A stretch of 64,000 nt of DNA. Source: Flavobacterium ovatum. Lineage in GTDB: Bacteria; Bacteroidota; Bacteroidia; Flavobacteriales; Flavobacteriaceae. The position numbers and the translations under genes were made by a program. Positions 17,835-25,517 of the stretch are shown here, one piece after another. The stretch's first letter is position 1. Every line of letters starts with the position of its first letter. The notes beneath the pieces were generated by a model. The model was not told where the DNA came from. It did no database searches and worked only from the letters and a program-made list of their open reading frames with translations. The DNA is taken from positions 2,693,001 to 2,757,000 of the forward strand of contig NZ_CP160035.1 in the NCBI RefSeq assembly GCF_040703125.1, written 5' to 3'.

Positions 17835-17862
17835 AAAAGCACATCTCTTACAATGTGCTTTT
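17835..17862 (-). terminator. Hairpin between GH29 and GH3 genes
   Basis: Perfect stem AAAAGCACAT / ATGTGCTTTT with an 8-base loop, 20 bases past the GH29 stop. The T run is short (4), so it may attenuate rather than fully end transcription. Confidence 0.6.
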
Positions 17863-17881
17863 GAATCAAATATATAAAATT

Positions 17882-19429
17882 TTAAAGTGTAATCGCAATC
17901 GTATAAGCAAAATCTCCAGGTTTAGCGTTTGGCATTTTTACTTTCAAACCTTTATCAGTTTGATTCCATTCGATTTTCTCTTTACTTCCTAATACGCTAA
18001 TGTTTTTGATTTTTAAATCTTTAGCATAAGTAGCATTTTTTGCAAGTGTTTCAATGTTTACAAATCCATCTTTTGGCCAGTCCAAAACAATTGCATACAA
18101 TTTATTGTCTTTTTCTGTGAAACGAATATCTTTTGATGATAAACCTTTGTTGTTTCCTTCAGAGTGGTGACCTTTTTTAACTTCAGTTGGTCCTTCTCCA
18201 AAAGTTTTCCAGTAATGCGTATCATAAACAGCTTCTCCGTTCATATCCAACCAACTTCCAATTTGAAGTAAAATATCTTTTTGGTCTTGTGGAATCGTAC
18301 CGTCAGATTTTGGTCCAACATTCAATAACAAACAACCATTTTTTGAAATAATATCAACTAAATCATCTACAATTTCGTTAGCCGTTTTAGACTCCCAGTT
18401 GCTTACATAACTCCAAGAATTTTTTCCAATTGAAGTATCAGTTTGCCAAGGCAGTTTTCTAATACCTGGTAGTTTTCCTCTTTCTAGGTCATACACTACT
18501 GTTCCTTCTGGGAAAGCTTCATGCGAAAAGTTTTTGTCTTGTAAAACAACTTCTTTACCCCATTCGATACCTTTGTTGTAATAATAAGCAGCCAGTTTTG
18601 GTCTTTGATCTGCAAAATCTGGAATATCTAACATAAAATCAAACCATAAAATATCTGGTTGATATACATCAATGATTTCTTTCGTTCTTCTCCACCATAA
18701 ATCTTTAAATTCAGCTGACGTAGGCTCGTTAATATTTTTTCCTTTTTTCGAATATAAATCTGAATACAGAGGATCTGTGGTGTCAAATTTATCTTTCTTG
18801 TTATAGTAAGACCAGTTGAAAGCAAAGTGAGAAGAAGCTCCCATGATCATCCCTTTGTCACGTCCTGCTTTAAATAACTCCCCTAAGATATCTCTTTTTG
18901 GTCCCATGTCAACAGCATTCCATCTGGTAACAGTAGATTTGTACATCGCAAAACCATCATGGTGTTCTGCTACAGGAATTACATATTTAGCTCCTGATTT
19001 TTTGAATAAATCTATCCATTCTTTAGCATTAAATTTTTCTCCTTTGAACATTGGAATAAAATCTTTGTAACCAAATTTCTTTTGATCACCCCATACTTCT
19101 TTGTGGTGAAAATACTCTTTTGCAGCCCCTTTCATATCTGGTTTCAATTGAGCTGAGAATTTGATAGAATCCATATACATATTACGTGGATACCATTCAG
19201 ATCCAAATTCAGGAACAGAGTATGCTCCCCAGTGGATAAAAATTCCAAATTTGGCTTTGTTGAACCATGCTGGATCTTTGTAGTTAGCTTTAATAGATGC
19301 CCAATTTGCTTCGTATTTAGGCTTTCCGTTAGCGGTAACTTTCGAAGAACCCGATTGGGTAGGTTTACATGACGCAATAAGCAGCACAGCAGCTATTGGG
19401 ATCATTAAGTTGAGTTTCTTTAAATTCAT
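17882..19429 (-). CDS. GH29 lipoprotein (fucosidase/L-galactosidase type)
   Basis: A 515-residue GH29 lipoprotein: the lipobox LLIASC places the lipidated Cys at 21. Landmarks are FGIFIHWGAYSVPEFGSEWY (61-80), VAEHHDGFAMY (153-163), WNAVDMGPKRD (170-180) and ILWFDF with nucleophile D264. It is quite different in sequence from the GH29 at 3564-5072 and belongs to a different branch of the family, so it probably recognises another linkage or a sulfated/desulfated form. It has its own putative promoter at 19467. The lipid anchor suggests it stays membrane-bound, unlike the soluble GH29. Confidence 0.88.
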   Translation of the reverse strand: MNLKKLNLMIPIAAVLLIASCKPTQSGSSKVTANGKPKYEANWASIKANYKDPAWFNKAKFGIFIHWGAYSVPEFGSEWYPRNMYMDSIKFSAQLKPDMKGAAKEYFHHKEVWGDQKKFGYKDFIPMFKGEKFNAKEWIDLFKKSGAKYVIPVAEHHDGFAMYKSTVTRWNAVDMGPKRDILGELFKAGRDKGMIMGASSHFAFNWSYYNKKDKFDTTDPLYSDLYSKKGKNINEPTSAEFKDLWWRRTKEIIDVYQPDILWFDFMLDIPDFADQRPKLAAYYYNKGIEWGKEVVLQDKNFSHEAFPEGTVVYDLERGKLPGIRKLPWQTDTSIGKNSWSYVSNWESKTANEIVDDLVDIISKNGCLLLNVGPKSDGTIPQDQKDILLQIGSWLDMNGEAVYDTHYWKTFGEGPTEVKKGHHSEGNNKGLSSKDIRFTEKDNKLYAIVLDWPKDGFVNIETLAKNATYAKDLKIKNISVLGSKEKIEWNQTDKGLKVKMPNAKPGDFAYTIAITL

Positions 19430-19466
19430 CTTAGTGCGAAATTAATTGATTGTTTATTTTACTTTG

Positions 19467-19532
19467 CGAAATTCGTTTACTAGCCGTTAACAATGTGCTA
19501 CGTATGTCTTAAATCATAGCTTAAATGATTCT
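19467..19532 (-). promoter_or_regulatory. Possible HTCS-type promoter of the GH29 lipoprotein
   Basis: TACGTATGTCTTA (19499) and CTTAAATGATTCT (19520) match the tandem element of the other locus promoters and are also 21 bases apart. The predicted -7 position (19467-19474, CGAAATTC) matches the box at only four of six key bases, so this is the weakest member of the set. Confidence 0.4.
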
Positions 19533-19544
19533 GTACAGTTTTAA

Positions 19545-21176
19545 CTAGACTTTTTTGGCTTTTAATCTTGATATAAGTATCGAATCCGCTTGATTAGACC
19601 AAGGTGAGATGAACTTTTCTCCTTTTATATTCCCCGTTTCGGGAGTCAACTCTCCTGTTATTACATTAAACCATTGCATCGTGCGATCCCCGTGCTCTGG
19701 TTTTAGATGCCAAGCATTGAATCCGTAGTTTTCTTTATTAACATACATTAAAGTTACAGCTCCATCCTCTGAAGTTAAATTATACGCACTTCCATTTTTT
19801 TGAGGAGTAGGTTTCATTTTACCAAAATCGACCATTGTAAATAATTTTTCCATGTGTTTGAAGTACTCAAACTTGGGTTTCATAAAATCTACTGGTTGCT
19901 CATATGGATTGTAAATTATAGCGTTCCATGATGTTCCTTGCCAGTAATATGTTGTGTAAACACCTGCAAAAAGACACATATAATTGCGTCGCAAACAATG
20001 TTCAGCATTTATATAATCTCCTGTAAATACCACATATGGTGATTCTTCATACCCACCATGTTCAATATTGAAAACTGGTTTTTTGAATTTGGTTTTTGCC
20101 TCCAGCATTTTGTTGTATAAATTATCAGACCAATCTTGAGTGGAAATAAAATCTACATTTTCTGGGTATTTCGAACAAAATTTAAAATCATGTACCGACA
20201 ATAATCGATTGAATTTATCCCCTTTTCTAGCACGCTCAATGCGACCATTGATGTATTTTTCATCGGCTCTACCGTAAAATAATGCTTCTTTAGAAATGTC
20301 CCAAACCACATTCGGAAAAGCTTGATACCTTTTGATGACATAATCAAAATACATATTATCAGCTTCTGTATCCATATCTGGCCAAGCGACCAATTTGTTC
20401 CAAACATAAATCATCAAGTGAGAGGCGATTCTTTTGTCATGCATCAAACTGATGGTTCGGTCTAACTTTTTGAAAAATTCAGGATTCAAACTGCTAAAAT
20501 CTGGTTTTTTATTATTTCCTAAAAAAGGATAAATGTCCTGAGGTCCACCAAATTCATGTTCAGGATGGTCTTTTAATTTCGGATCTTTTTTCCAACTCAC
20601 ATCATAAGAAAAGACATTCATCACTACTTGATTGAACCCATTCTCTTTAATAAGGTTCAATAAATGCTCTGATTTTGGGGTTGCTTTATCATTTTTATAA
20701 TCCAAAGCAAATAACCAATCACACTCAAATGCCAATAGGAAATAAGGGGTTCCATCTTGGTAAAAAAAGTTTTGCGGTTTGTCTTTATTAATTACTATTC
20801 CTCCATGGTTGTCTGCCTTGTTTTTGGTTACAGTGACTTTTCCTTGTTTATTATCTAATGCTTTATCATCTGCAAAAGTGACATAGTTCCATTCACCTTC
20901 TAGAGAACTAGAAAAGCGAATTACCCATTCATTATTTCCATTGTAAAATCCAGGAACTTCTTGTGTTGTTCCATTTTTATGGTTGAAAGTCGCTCCAAAT
21001 CGAGTTGTAAATGGTGATTTTTGGTTTGATTTGGTAGTAATTATTATATCTAAAACTTCCCATTTTGGAATACTACTATTTTGGTTCGATTTGTATTTTA
21101 TGGAAGTTATTTGGCTACTGATTTGAATCGAAAAGAGTAGTAGGGCAAGAGCAGTTAATTTCAATAGTGCTTTCAT
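19545..21176 (-). CDS. DUF5060/DUF4038 clan GH-A glycosidase-like protein
   Basis: A 543-residue secreted protein with a signal peptide ending near ISSQ (22). Residues ~25-120 form a DUF5060 beta-sandwich. Residues ~130-455 form a DUF4038-like TIM barrel with E297 (VVWDISKEA, expected acid/base) and E372 (FNIEHGGYE, expected nucleophile). Residues ~460-543 form a small C-terminal beta domain (AWHLKPEHGDRTMQWFN). This architecture occurs in several recently created GH families (apiosidase-like and marine galactan-active). The substrate is unknown here. The ATG at 21176 is preferred over a TTG at 21185. It starts 11 bases after the sulfatase stop. Confidence 0.75.
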   Translation of the reverse strand: MKALLKLTALALLLFSIQISSQITSIKYKSNQNSSIPKWEVLDIIITTKSNQKSPFTTRFGATFNHKNGTTQEVPGFYNGNNEWVIRFSSSLEGEWNYVTFADDKALDNKQGKVTVTKNKADNHGGIVINKDKPQNFFYQDGTPYFLLAFECDWLFALDYKNDKATPKSEHLLNLIKENGFNQVVMNVFSYDVSWKKDPKLKDHPEHEFGGPQDIYPFLGNNKKPDFSSLNPEFFKKLDRTISLMHDKRIASHLMIYVWNKLVAWPDMDTEADNMYFDYVIKRYQAFPNVVWDISKEALFYGRADEKYINGRIERARKGDKFNRLLSVHDFKFCSKYPENVDFISTQDWSDNLYNKMLEAKTKFKKPVFNIEHGGYEESPYVVFTGDYINAEHCLRRNYMCLFAGVYTTYYWQGTSWNAIIYNPYEQPVDFMKPKFEYFKHMEKLFTMVDFGKMKPTPQKNGSAYNLTSEDGAVTLMYVNKENYGFNAWHLKPEHGDRTMQWFNVITGELTPETGNIKGEKFISPWSNQADSILISRLKAKKV

Positions 21177-21187
21177 GGTTATCAAGA

Positions 21188-22870
21188 TTAGTCATTCCAA
21201 TGTTGGTCAATCACTTTTTGAATGTGAGGGAATTTTTTTCCATCTTCTTCTTTTAATTCTTTTCTTTTTGCAGCCAATTGTAATTTCAAGTCGGCAATAA
21301 CCTCCTTATAGGCTGGATTATTATAGGCATTATTCATTTCCTCTGGATCTTTTGATAAATCATAAAATTCCCAAGCTGCTGGTGTATCCATTTCAAAAAG
21401 ATTTCCCCAACTTTTTTTATTCCAATCTGCTTTTGGATCTTTAGTATCTACCCAATATTTTCCGTAAAAAAAGATTAGTTTATATTTTTTGGTACGAAGT
21501 CCAAAATGTGCAGGATTTGCATGGGAGTGTGCCATGTGCATCCAGTACCTGTAGTAGGTAGATTGTTGCCAACCTGCAGGCTCTTTTCCGGTTTCAAGAA
21601 TGGTTTTAAAACTGTGGCCTTGCATTTGTTTTGGTGCTTTTCCTCCCGCTAATTCGATTAAAGTTGGAGCAAAATCGGTATTGTTGATAATAGCATTGGT
21701 TCGTTGACCCGCTTTAATTTTTTCTGGATATCTTATAAAAAATGGCATACGCATGGATTCTTCATACATCCATCTTTTATCAATATAATCGTGCTCTCCT
21801 AGCATAAATCCTTGGTCACCAGTATACACAATAATAGTGTTCTCATAAAGTCCTTCTTTTTTCAGGAATTCGATTAATCGCGCTACATTATCATCGACAC
21901 CTTTTACACAACGCAAATAACGTTTTAGGTACTCTTGGTACGTAGCGTGAGTGTACGCATTTGGAGACATATCATCTCTAATTTTTTTAGCTGGATCGAA
22001 ATTAGGGTCTGAATTTTTAAGGGAACTTTTGTTCCATAACATCATTCCTTGACTTCTGATGGTATTTCTTTTAGAAACGGATGATCCTATAACATGTAGC
22101 AACGAATCATTGGCGCCTCTAGTAGCGATTGATCCATTGTTACCGTTGTAATACAAACTTGCTGGTTCTGGAATTTCGGTATCCTCCAGATAATCTTTGT
22201 AACGAGGAGCGTATTCAAAATTATCATGTGGTGCTTTGAATTGGTGAAATAATACAAACGGTTTATTTTTGTCTCTCTTATTTTTTAACCAATTGATCGA
22301 AATATCTGTAATTACATCAGAGCTATGACCTTTGTATTGTTTCCCAATTTTATCTCCTGCATCTGGATTTGCATAAGGTGTTCCAGATTCTGTTAAATAC
22401 GGATCAAAATAAGACCCTTGTCCTCCGTGCTGCGTCAACACGCTGTAGTAATCAAAATTGGGTTGATCATGTAAATGCCACTTTCCTATTAATGCTGTTT
22501 GGTATCCTAATTTCTTCAACTCAATAGGTAAATATTGTCTGTCCATTGGTAATTCTCCTTCAAGATCTAAGACGCCATTGGCCTGGCTGTATTGACCTGA
22601 CATGATAGCTGCCCTACTTGGTGTACAGATAGAGTTATTCACAAAGCAATTATCAAATATAATTCCTTCGTTTGCAATTTTATCTAAAGTAGGAGTGGGG
22701 TTTAATTTTGCCAATCGACTTCCATATATACCAAATGCTTGAGTGGTATGATCATCCGACATGATGTAGATGATGTTGGGTTTTTGAGTTTTTTTTGAAT
22801 TTTTTTGAGCATTTATATTGGTAGAAATCACCAATGCAAGAACACAAGTTGCAAATGTTTTAGGAATCAT
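21188..22870 (-). CDS. S1-family sulfatase
   Basis: A 560-residue secreted sulfatase from the ATG at 22870 (the upstream 19 codons are not a signal peptide). The formylglycine motif is C82-T-P-S-R86. Metal-binding segments are MSDDHTTQ (D39-D40) and VYTGDQGFMLGEHD. The TGDQGFMLGEH segment and KRWMYEESMRMPFFIRYP are typical of the large S1 subgroup of marine and gut exo-sulfatases. It leads a transcription unit with its own promoter (22893) and is paired with the DUF5060 glycosidase. Confidence 0.9.
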   Translation of the reverse strand: MIPKTFATCVLALVISTNINAQKNSKKTQKPNIIYIMSDDHTTQAFGIYGSRLAKLNPTPTLDKIANEGIIFDNCFVNNSICTPSRAAIMSGQYSQANGVLDLEGELPMDRQYLPIELKKLGYQTALIGKWHLHDQPNFDYYSVLTQHGGQGSYFDPYLTESGTPYANPDAGDKIGKQYKGHSSDVITDISINWLKNKRDKNKPFVLFHQFKAPHDNFEYAPRYKDYLEDTEIPEPASLYYNGNNGSIATRGANDSLLHVIGSSVSKRNTIRSQGMMLWNKSSLKNSDPNFDPAKKIRDDMSPNAYTHATYQEYLKRYLRCVKGVDDNVARLIEFLKKEGLYENTIIVYTGDQGFMLGEHDYIDKRWMYEESMRMPFFIRYPEKIKAGQRTNAIINNTDFAPTLIELAGGKAPKQMQGHSFKTILETGKEPAGWQQSTYYRYWMHMAHSHANPAHFGLRTKKYKLIFFYGKYWVDTKDPKADWNKKSWGNLFEMDTPAAWEFYDLSKDPEEMNNAYNNPAYKEVIADLKLQLAAKRKELKEEDGKKFPHIQKVIDQHWND

Positions 22871-22892
22871 TTTTTTTATTTTTATTGAATGA

Positions 22893-22958
22893 TAAATATC
22901 TATATTTAGAAGTGAAAGGACTACCACATATGATTTTTATAAGGAAACAATGGGTTTT
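22893..22958 (-). promoter_or_regulatory. HTCS-type promoter of the sulfatase/DUF5060 unit
   Basis: CACATATGATTTT at 22925 and AACAATGGGTTTT at 22946 form the tandem element (20-21-base spacing). The -7 box predicted 24 bases away (22893-22900) reads GATATTTA on the minus strand, a partial match. The leader to the ATG is 22 bases. Confidence 0.5.
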
Positions 22959-22965
22959 ATATGCT

Positions 22966-22997
22966 AAAAGGAGCGGTCTGTGTAGACCGCTCCTTGA
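22966..22997 (-). terminator. Terminator after the T9SS-tailed paralogue
   Basis: Perfect 12-base stem AAGGAGCGGTCT / AGACCGCTCCTT, 22 bases past the stop of the gene at 23019. The tail on the minus strand is AT-rich. Confidence 0.8.
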
Positions 22998-23018
22998 CAA
23001 AACTAGACAAACTAGCTC

Positions 23019-24188
23019 TTATTTTTTAATTATTTTGGCAGATTGACCATTGTCTGTTTTCAGCAAATAAACTCCTTTTTTCAATCCTGATAAATCAATA
23101 GTTTTTTGAGCAGGGATTGATTTTATTATTTGTCCTAAACTATTAACGATAGAAATCGTTTTTACACCATCAATATTCGGTAATGTCACATAATCTGATG
23201 TTGGGTTTGGAAAAACATTAATTTCGCTTAGGTTTGATTTTTTAAGTCCCAATGATGTTGTAACTGTAAAATCAGTAGTATTTGGTTTTACTGGGGTGAA
23301 ATTTGGATCAGTTCCATCTGCAATTCTAAACATATAAATATAAGTAGGTGCAGGTGTTGAAGCATGATTCACATAATTATTTCCAGCATCTCCGGCATTC
23401 GGATCAAATACAGGTCCTAACTCTGATGATAAATACATTGACCCCGTACTACTATTAATTAAAGCAGCAGGTACATTTACATTCAAAATTGCAGAAACAT
23501 TTGTTCCTGCTGGTAAGACAGTACTGTTAGTTACTGCACCATGCCACACATCTGAAAACAGATTTACATCATTTACAGTCCCTCTAGTTTCTGTCCAAAA
23601 AATAAATTTTATTCCGTCTACAGCAATATCTGTATCTGAAGTGTACTTAATTGGAACAGCCAAAGATGTTGCTGAATTAAAACTCATAGGACTTGCATCC
23701 CACGACCATGCATCGCCAGAAGGAGCTACGATCGTAATATTTTGTTCTACCGCACCACTAGACCATTGCAAATTGCTATTTTGGAACCCCACTCTTAAAA
23801 CGTAATATTCACCTGGTGCTAATTGCGCACTAGTAGGAAACGCGACCGCAGGATTACCAATTGTAGCTGGTATAGTCCATGCTTTTGTTGATGTCCCAGA
23901 ATTTGTACCTGTAGCTGTTGCATCATTTACACCTGCTTTCCAACTAGATGAACCTGCAGCATTTTTTAACTGAATACTGTATTGCAGAATATTGCCACCA
24001 CCAGGTTTACCTACCGTGTAATTTGTACCTGCGCCATCATTACCAGCATCATAGCTAGCAGAGAAGGTGTAGTTTTTTCCAATTTCAAGTGTGGTATGAT
24101 TTGAAATCCAAGTTACAGTTGGTGCGGTTTGTGCAAACACAATAGTAGACATTATTAGAACGGTTAATAGTAGTATTTTTTTTATCAT
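23019..24188 (-). CDS. Secreted paralogue 2 with T9SS sorting tail
   Basis: A 389-residue secreted protein: signal peptide to ~19 (TIVFAQ), then two beta-rich domains, then a type-A type IX sorting tail (FPNPTSDYVTLP, LKKGVYLLKTDNGQSAKIIK). The tail predicts outer-membrane export and surface anchoring or release. Domain 1 (~20-155) holds a Trp-rich opening and LAPGEYYVLRVGFQN; domain 2 (~160-310) holds DIAVDGIKFIFW, FSDVWHG and VLPAGTNVS. The same blocks recur in the gene at 24480, so the two are paralogues. I recognise no family. Association with the SusCD unit and the lack of catalytic motifs suggest polysaccharide binding. Confidence 0.78.
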   Translation of the reverse strand: MIKKILLLTVLIMSTIVFAQTAPTVTWISNHTTLEIGKNYTFSASYDAGNDGAGTNYTVGKPGGGNILQYSIQLKNAAGSSSWKAGVNDATATGTNSGTSTKAWTIPATIGNPAVAFPTSAQLAPGEYYVLRVGFQNSNLQWSSGAVEQNITIVAPSGDAWSWDASPMSFNSATSLAVPIKYTSDTDIAVDGIKFIFWTETRGTVNDVNLFSDVWHGAVTNSTVLPAGTNVSAILNVNVPAALINSSTGSMYLSSELGPVFDPNAGDAGNNYVNHASTPAPTYIYMFRIADGTDPNFTPVKPNTTDFTVTTSLGLKKSNLSEINVFPNPTSDYVTLPNIDGVKTISIVNSLGQIIKSIPAQKTIDLSGLKKGVYLLKTDNGQSAKIIKK

Positions 24189-24217
24189 CTTTAATATTTG
24201 TTTTTTGTTGTTTGTAT

Positions 24218-24386
24218 TAAATTATAAACCCGTTGGGTGAAATTAGTTTTAGAAAGTAAATTTTAATCAGTTCGAGTGATTTTTGATAGAACCCTGAAGC
24301 GTCGGGAGTATCGAGAACTAGAAAATTTATTTTCAACGCTAATAGTTATGTTTTTACCAACTTCACCCAACGAGTAAATTATAAAC
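24218..24386. mobile_element. Small MITE-like insertion with 12-bp duplication
   Basis: A 145-base element (24230-24374) has terminal inverted repeats CCGTTGGGTGAA and TTCACCCAACGA (11 of 12 matching). It is flanked on both sides by the direct repeat TAAATTATAAAC (24218-24229, 24375-24386), as expected of a target-site duplication. An internal imperfect hairpin (TCGAGTGA.. / ..ATCGAGAA) surrounds CCTGAAGCGTCGGGAG. It encodes nothing. It lies between the two paralogous genes and fills most of the 24189-24479 gap. Confidence 0.7.
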
Positions 24387-24479
24387 AGAAATTTAGGCGT
24401 TTTACAATTCTATTCTGCCTACTAAAATTATAGTATTTTGTAAATAGAATAATTAGATAATTTCAAAAACCTTTTGAAA

Positions 24480-25340
24480 TTAATTAGCAATTATCATAGT
24501 AGCTTGAACATTCTTAAGCTCTGGAGTAAACGAAGCATCATTACCTTTAATCATACGTAGCTGATAAAAGTAATTTTTGATTGGAGCTTTGTATTGGTCA
24601 TCCTTAGCATTTGGGTCATGACTAGCCAACTCAGCTGACGGCCAAATTAAATTGTTTGTTTCCAAACCTGTAGGAGGATTTATAGTGATGGTAGTACTCA
24701 CATTTGTTCCTGCTGGCAACACCCTTTTGTTAGAATATAAACCGTGCCACACATCACTAAATGGATTTGTAATGGTCCAGAGGGTGAACTTCAATCCATC
24801 CACTGCGATATCTGTTTCTGAAGAGTAAGTAATTGGTATTTCTAATTTTTCAGCTGCTTTCAAGGTGATTTCTGCTGCTTTAAATCCAACAGCATCCGCC
24901 ACAGTTTCAGAACCTCCTATAATGATTTCATATTCTGCGGATGCTTTTGCCCAAGCATCATTATCATTTTGAAAGCCAACTCTCATTACATATACTGTTC
25001 CTGGAGTTAAGCTAGCCGACGGTGCTAAAGATGGAATTTTCCAATCCCTCCCAGCCATACCAGCATGCTTATTAATAGATTCCGGAATAGTAACACCTGC
25101 TTTCCATGTGTATTTATTCCCTGCTTTTTCTGAAATTGAAAATTGAACAGTTGTTTTGGCATTGTATTTTTTTCCATGCCCATCATCACCAGCATCATAT
25201 TTAGCTGCCAGTGCATATGTTTCACCCACTTCCATTTTTGCGGGTGGCGCACTTAACCAAGTAGAAGTTGGAGCAGTTTGTGCAAATCCTACTGCTGTAG
25301 TCAATAGTAGTGTTAGTAAGTGTGGTTTTCTCATAATCAT
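24480..25340 (-). CDS. Secreted paralogue 1 without sorting tail
   Basis: A 286-residue secreted protein: signal peptide to ~20 (AVGFAQ). It matches the T9SS-tailed neighbour over its full length: AQTAPTSTWLS, KYDAGDDGHGKKY, WKAGV, LTPGTVYVMRVGFQN, SETDIAVDGLKF, FSDVWHG and VLPAGTNVSTT. It ends where the neighbour's sorting tail starts, so it should stay periplasmic (or use another route) while its paralogue goes outside. No family recognised. It has its own promoter with the locus element at 25366-25431. ATGs at 25340 and 25334 are equally possible. Confidence 0.75.
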   Translation of the reverse strand: MIMRKPHLLTLLLTTAVGFAQTAPTSTWLSAPPAKMEVGETYALAAKYDAGDDGHGKKYNAKTTVQFSISEKAGNKYTWKAGVTIPESINKHAGMAGRDWKIPSLAPSASLTPGTVYVMRVGFQNDNDAWAKASAEYEIIIGGSETVADAVGFKAAEITLKAAEKLEIPITYSSETDIAVDGLKFTLWTITNPFSDVWHGLYSNKRVLPAGTNVSTTITINPPTGLETNNLIWPSAELASHDPNAKDDQYKAPIKNYFYQLRMIKGNDASFTPELKNVQATMIIAN

Positions 25341-25365
25341 TTGTTTTAAAAAATTAGTATTTTGT

Positions 25366-25431
25366 CAAAATTAGAAACTAATACTGCCTACCCCTTGTAC
25401 AAATGGTTTTGAAACTACCTCAAATGATCTA
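25366..25431 (-). promoter_or_regulatory. HTCS-type promoter of the paralogue pair
   Basis: CAAAATTA at 25366-25373 is a perfect minus-strand -7 box (TAATTTTG). Twenty-four bases further lies TACAAATGGTTTT (25398), repeated as CTCAAATGATCTA (25419), 21 bases apart. Box and element keep the spacing found at 13809 and 32225. Confidence 0.65.
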
Positions 25432-25450
25432 ATACTGCGTTTTTCACAAT

Positions 25451-25495
25451 AAAAAGCCGTTTGCGTCTAGTTAAACTAGACACAAACGGCTTTTG
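25451..25495 (-). terminator. Terminator after the SusCD/SGBP unit
   Basis: A long, almost fully paired hairpin: outer stem AAAAGCCGTTTG / CAAACGGCTTTT and inner GTCTAGTTAAACTAGAC. It lies 23 bases past the stop of the glycan-binding lipoprotein gene and should end the SusC-SusD-SGBP transcript. Confidence 0.85.
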
Positions 25496-25517
25496 TAAAA
25501 ATAGAATTATTTAAAGT

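Noticed and set aside
17811..17862. Sixth locus promoter upstream of GH3
   Set aside because: A near -7 box (CAATTGTA) and half of the element are present, but the second repeat is missing and the sequence is part of a hairpin.
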